NCBI RefSeq assembly: GCF_946885725.1
Contig: NZ_CAMPGZ010000209.1
Location: forward strand, 1 to 6,955
Direction: 5' to 3'
From: an uncultured Nocardioides sp.
Lineage (GTDB): Bacteria > Actinomycetota > Actinomycetes > Propionibacteriales > Nocardioidaceae
Length of the DNA: 6,955 nucleotides
Positions 6,145-6,955 of this stretch are shown here, piece by piece. Positions within the stretch are counted from its first letter, which is position 1, and each line of letters opens with the position of its first letter. The notes beneath the pieces were generated by a model that was not told where the DNA came from, did not search any database, and was given only the letters and a program-made list of their open reading frames with translations. A program made the position numbers and the translations under genes.

Positions 6145-6206
6145 CCGGCCATGCTACGCCGGAGCCCAACCGCGCCCGGCCCGGCCTCGGCCCCAGCCAG
6201 GCTGCG
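6145..6206. other. Gap between ABC permease and lipA
   Basis: These 62 bases are GC-rich with short GGCC-containing self-complementary runs but no hairpin with a T-tract. Apart from the lipA -10 box I see no feature here. Confidence 0.4.
6151..6156 (-). promoter_or_regulatory. -10 box placed for leaderless transcription of lipA
   Basis: TAGCAT on the minus strand fits the actinobacterial -10 form TANNNT and ends exactly 6 bases before the GTG at 6144, the spacing seen when transcription begins at the first base of the start codon. No Shine-Dalgarno sequence is present, which agrees with a leaderless mRNA. A -35 hexamer is not evident. The gap of 62 bases to the ABC permease means read-through from that gene is also possible. 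Confidence 0.5.
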
Positions 6207-6955
6207 TCAGTCGACGTCTCTACGCAGGAACACCAGCCAGGACACGAGGAGCGTGAGCAGCAGGACGCCGCCGAGGTACGCCGCCCCGTGGCCCAGCGAC
6301 AGCTCGTACGAACGCTGGCAGCCCTCGAACCCGGGCCGGCACGGCAGGTTGTCGTCGAACACCCGGGCGCCGTCGTGGATCCAGGCCAGCGCGTTGTTGG
6401 CCAGGCTCCACTCGCCGGCGCGCTGGAACGGCAGCGCGAACACCAGCGCCTCACCGCCCACGACGTACGCGAAGAGGACCGCGACAGTGCCGACGGTACG
6501 TCGCAGCGCCATCGTGAGCGCGTAGCCGCCGAGCCCGCCGCACGCGGCGATCACGATGCCGCGCAGCGCGGTCCAGCGGACGTCCCAGAGCACCCGGTCC
6601 GGGGTGCTGATGTCGCGCGCGTCGGCCACCAGCGACAGCACCAGCCAGAAGCCCGCGACGAGGACGGTGGCGGCGACGAGGCCGGCGACGAGCACGGCGA
6701 GCCCCTTCGCCGCCCACACCGCCGAGCGGCGCGGCACGAACAGCAGCTGGTTGACCATCGACCCGGTCGCCCAGTCCGAGCCGGCGAACGTCGCGCCGGC
6801 GATCACCAGCAGCGAGGTGACGACCACGATCACCGCGGTGCCGCGGCCGTGCACGACCTGGGCGAGGTCGAGCGTGGCGCGGGGGAGGAAGTTCTCCAGG
6901 CGCGGCACCAGGAACTCCTCGCACTGGTCCGCGGTGGTGTCCGGGCCGAAGAACG
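6207..6955 (-). CDS. ABC-2 type transporter permease subunit (5' truncated by window edge)
   Basis: C-terminal part of an integral membrane permease of an ABC-2 type exporter. Seen: 248 codons open to the right edge, so the start is outside. The GTG at 6908 is internal, since the coding pattern continues upstream of it (FFGPDTTADQCEEFL). About five hydrophobic segments are visible, near 38-58, 83-110, 131-150, 153-175 and 221-243 of the visible part. GSDWATGSMVNQLLFVPRRSAVWAAKG (59-84) is the cytoplasmic loop signature of ABC-2 permeases, where a 'GT/GS...LL..P.R......K' pattern contacts the ATPase. Loops outside the membrane carry C11, C205 and C212. A separate ATP-binding protein is expected upstream, outside the window; I see none inside. 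Substrate unknown. The following gene on the same strand is lipA, 62 bases on, with its own likely promoter, so a functional link is not implied. Confidence 0.85.
   Translation of the reverse strand, partial: FFGPDTTADQCEEFLVPRLENFLPRATLDLAQVVHGRGTAVIVVVTSLLVIAGATFAGSDWATGSMVNQLLFVPRRSAVWAAKGLAVLVAGLVAATVLVAGFWLVLSLVADARDISTPDRVLWDVRWTALRGIVIAACGGLGGYALTMALRRTVGTVAVLFAYVVGGEALVFALPFQRAGEWSLANNALAWIHDGARVFDDNLPCRPGFEGCQRSYELSLGHGAAYLGGVLLLTLLVSWLVFLRRDVD

Noticed and set aside
6141..6152. Three-codon ATG-GCC-GGG-TGA frame overlapping the lipA GTG
   Set aside because: Too short, no ribosome site, and its ATG overlaps the -10 box; better explained as chance.
4975..6525. 516-codon plus-strand frame opposite lipA
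   Set aside because: Shadow of lipA, whose cluster-binding Cys motifs leave no doubt about the coding strand.

Overview
The window is very GC-rich and looks like chromosomal DNA of an actinobacterium. The family best suggested is Nocardioidaceae (Nocardioides or a relative). The reasons are the codon third-position bias, GTG starts, a lipoyl synthase nearly identical in its core to the actinobacterial type, its linked DUF4191 membrane protein, and a 'GGTCTCGAC-AGG-CTCGACC'-type intergenic palindrome that I recall as abundant in that group. The genus is an inference. No rRNA, tRNA, CRISPR, IS element or phage gene is visible. Coding density is high, and no gap between genes reaches 150 bases.

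Layout, left to right. (1) 1-1067, minus strand: 3'-truncated FAD-dependent oxidoreductase of the COG2907 type, which in many bacteria travels with DUF1365 and cyclopropane-fatty-acid synthase genes. (2) 1115-1918, minus: an AlaX-type alanyl-tRNA editing hydrolase, probably co-transcribed with the flavoprotein. (3) 1919-2062: divergent promoter region. (4) 2063-2962, plus: a Met-rich, acid-linker lipoprotein resembling the LppX/LprAFG (LolA-like fold) family. (5) 3019-3055: two abutting hairpins, a candidate terminator. (6) 3116-4345, plus: a 12-helix MFS exporter of the YnfM type. (7) 4311-5021, minus: a DUF4191 two-helix membrane protein whose 3' end overlaps the MFS gene tail to tail by 35 bases. 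(8) 5022-5127: a gap holding two abutting hairpins, one of them the dispersed palindrome. (9) 5128-6144, minus: lipA, lipoyl synthase, with a -10 box placed as for a leaderless mRNA. (10) 6207-6955, minus: a 5'-truncated ABC-2 transporter permease.

The best-defined functional unit is lipA with DUF4191, a pair also found in Mycobacterium (Rv2218-Rv2219). LipA inserts sulfur into octanoyl groups on 2-oxoacid dehydrogenase and glycine-cleavage proteins. What DUF4191 does is unknown. lipB is not next to lipA here, and the RDD-glnA genes that follow DUF4191 in mycobacteria are replaced by a convergent MFS gene. The remaining genes look like ordinary housekeeping or envelope functions. I do not see a clear new multi-gene system. 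The items most worth a second look are the hairpin/palindrome pair between lipA and DUF4191, the methionine pattern of the lipoprotein, the Asp in place of the zinc-ligand Cys in AlaX, and the leaderless start of lipA.
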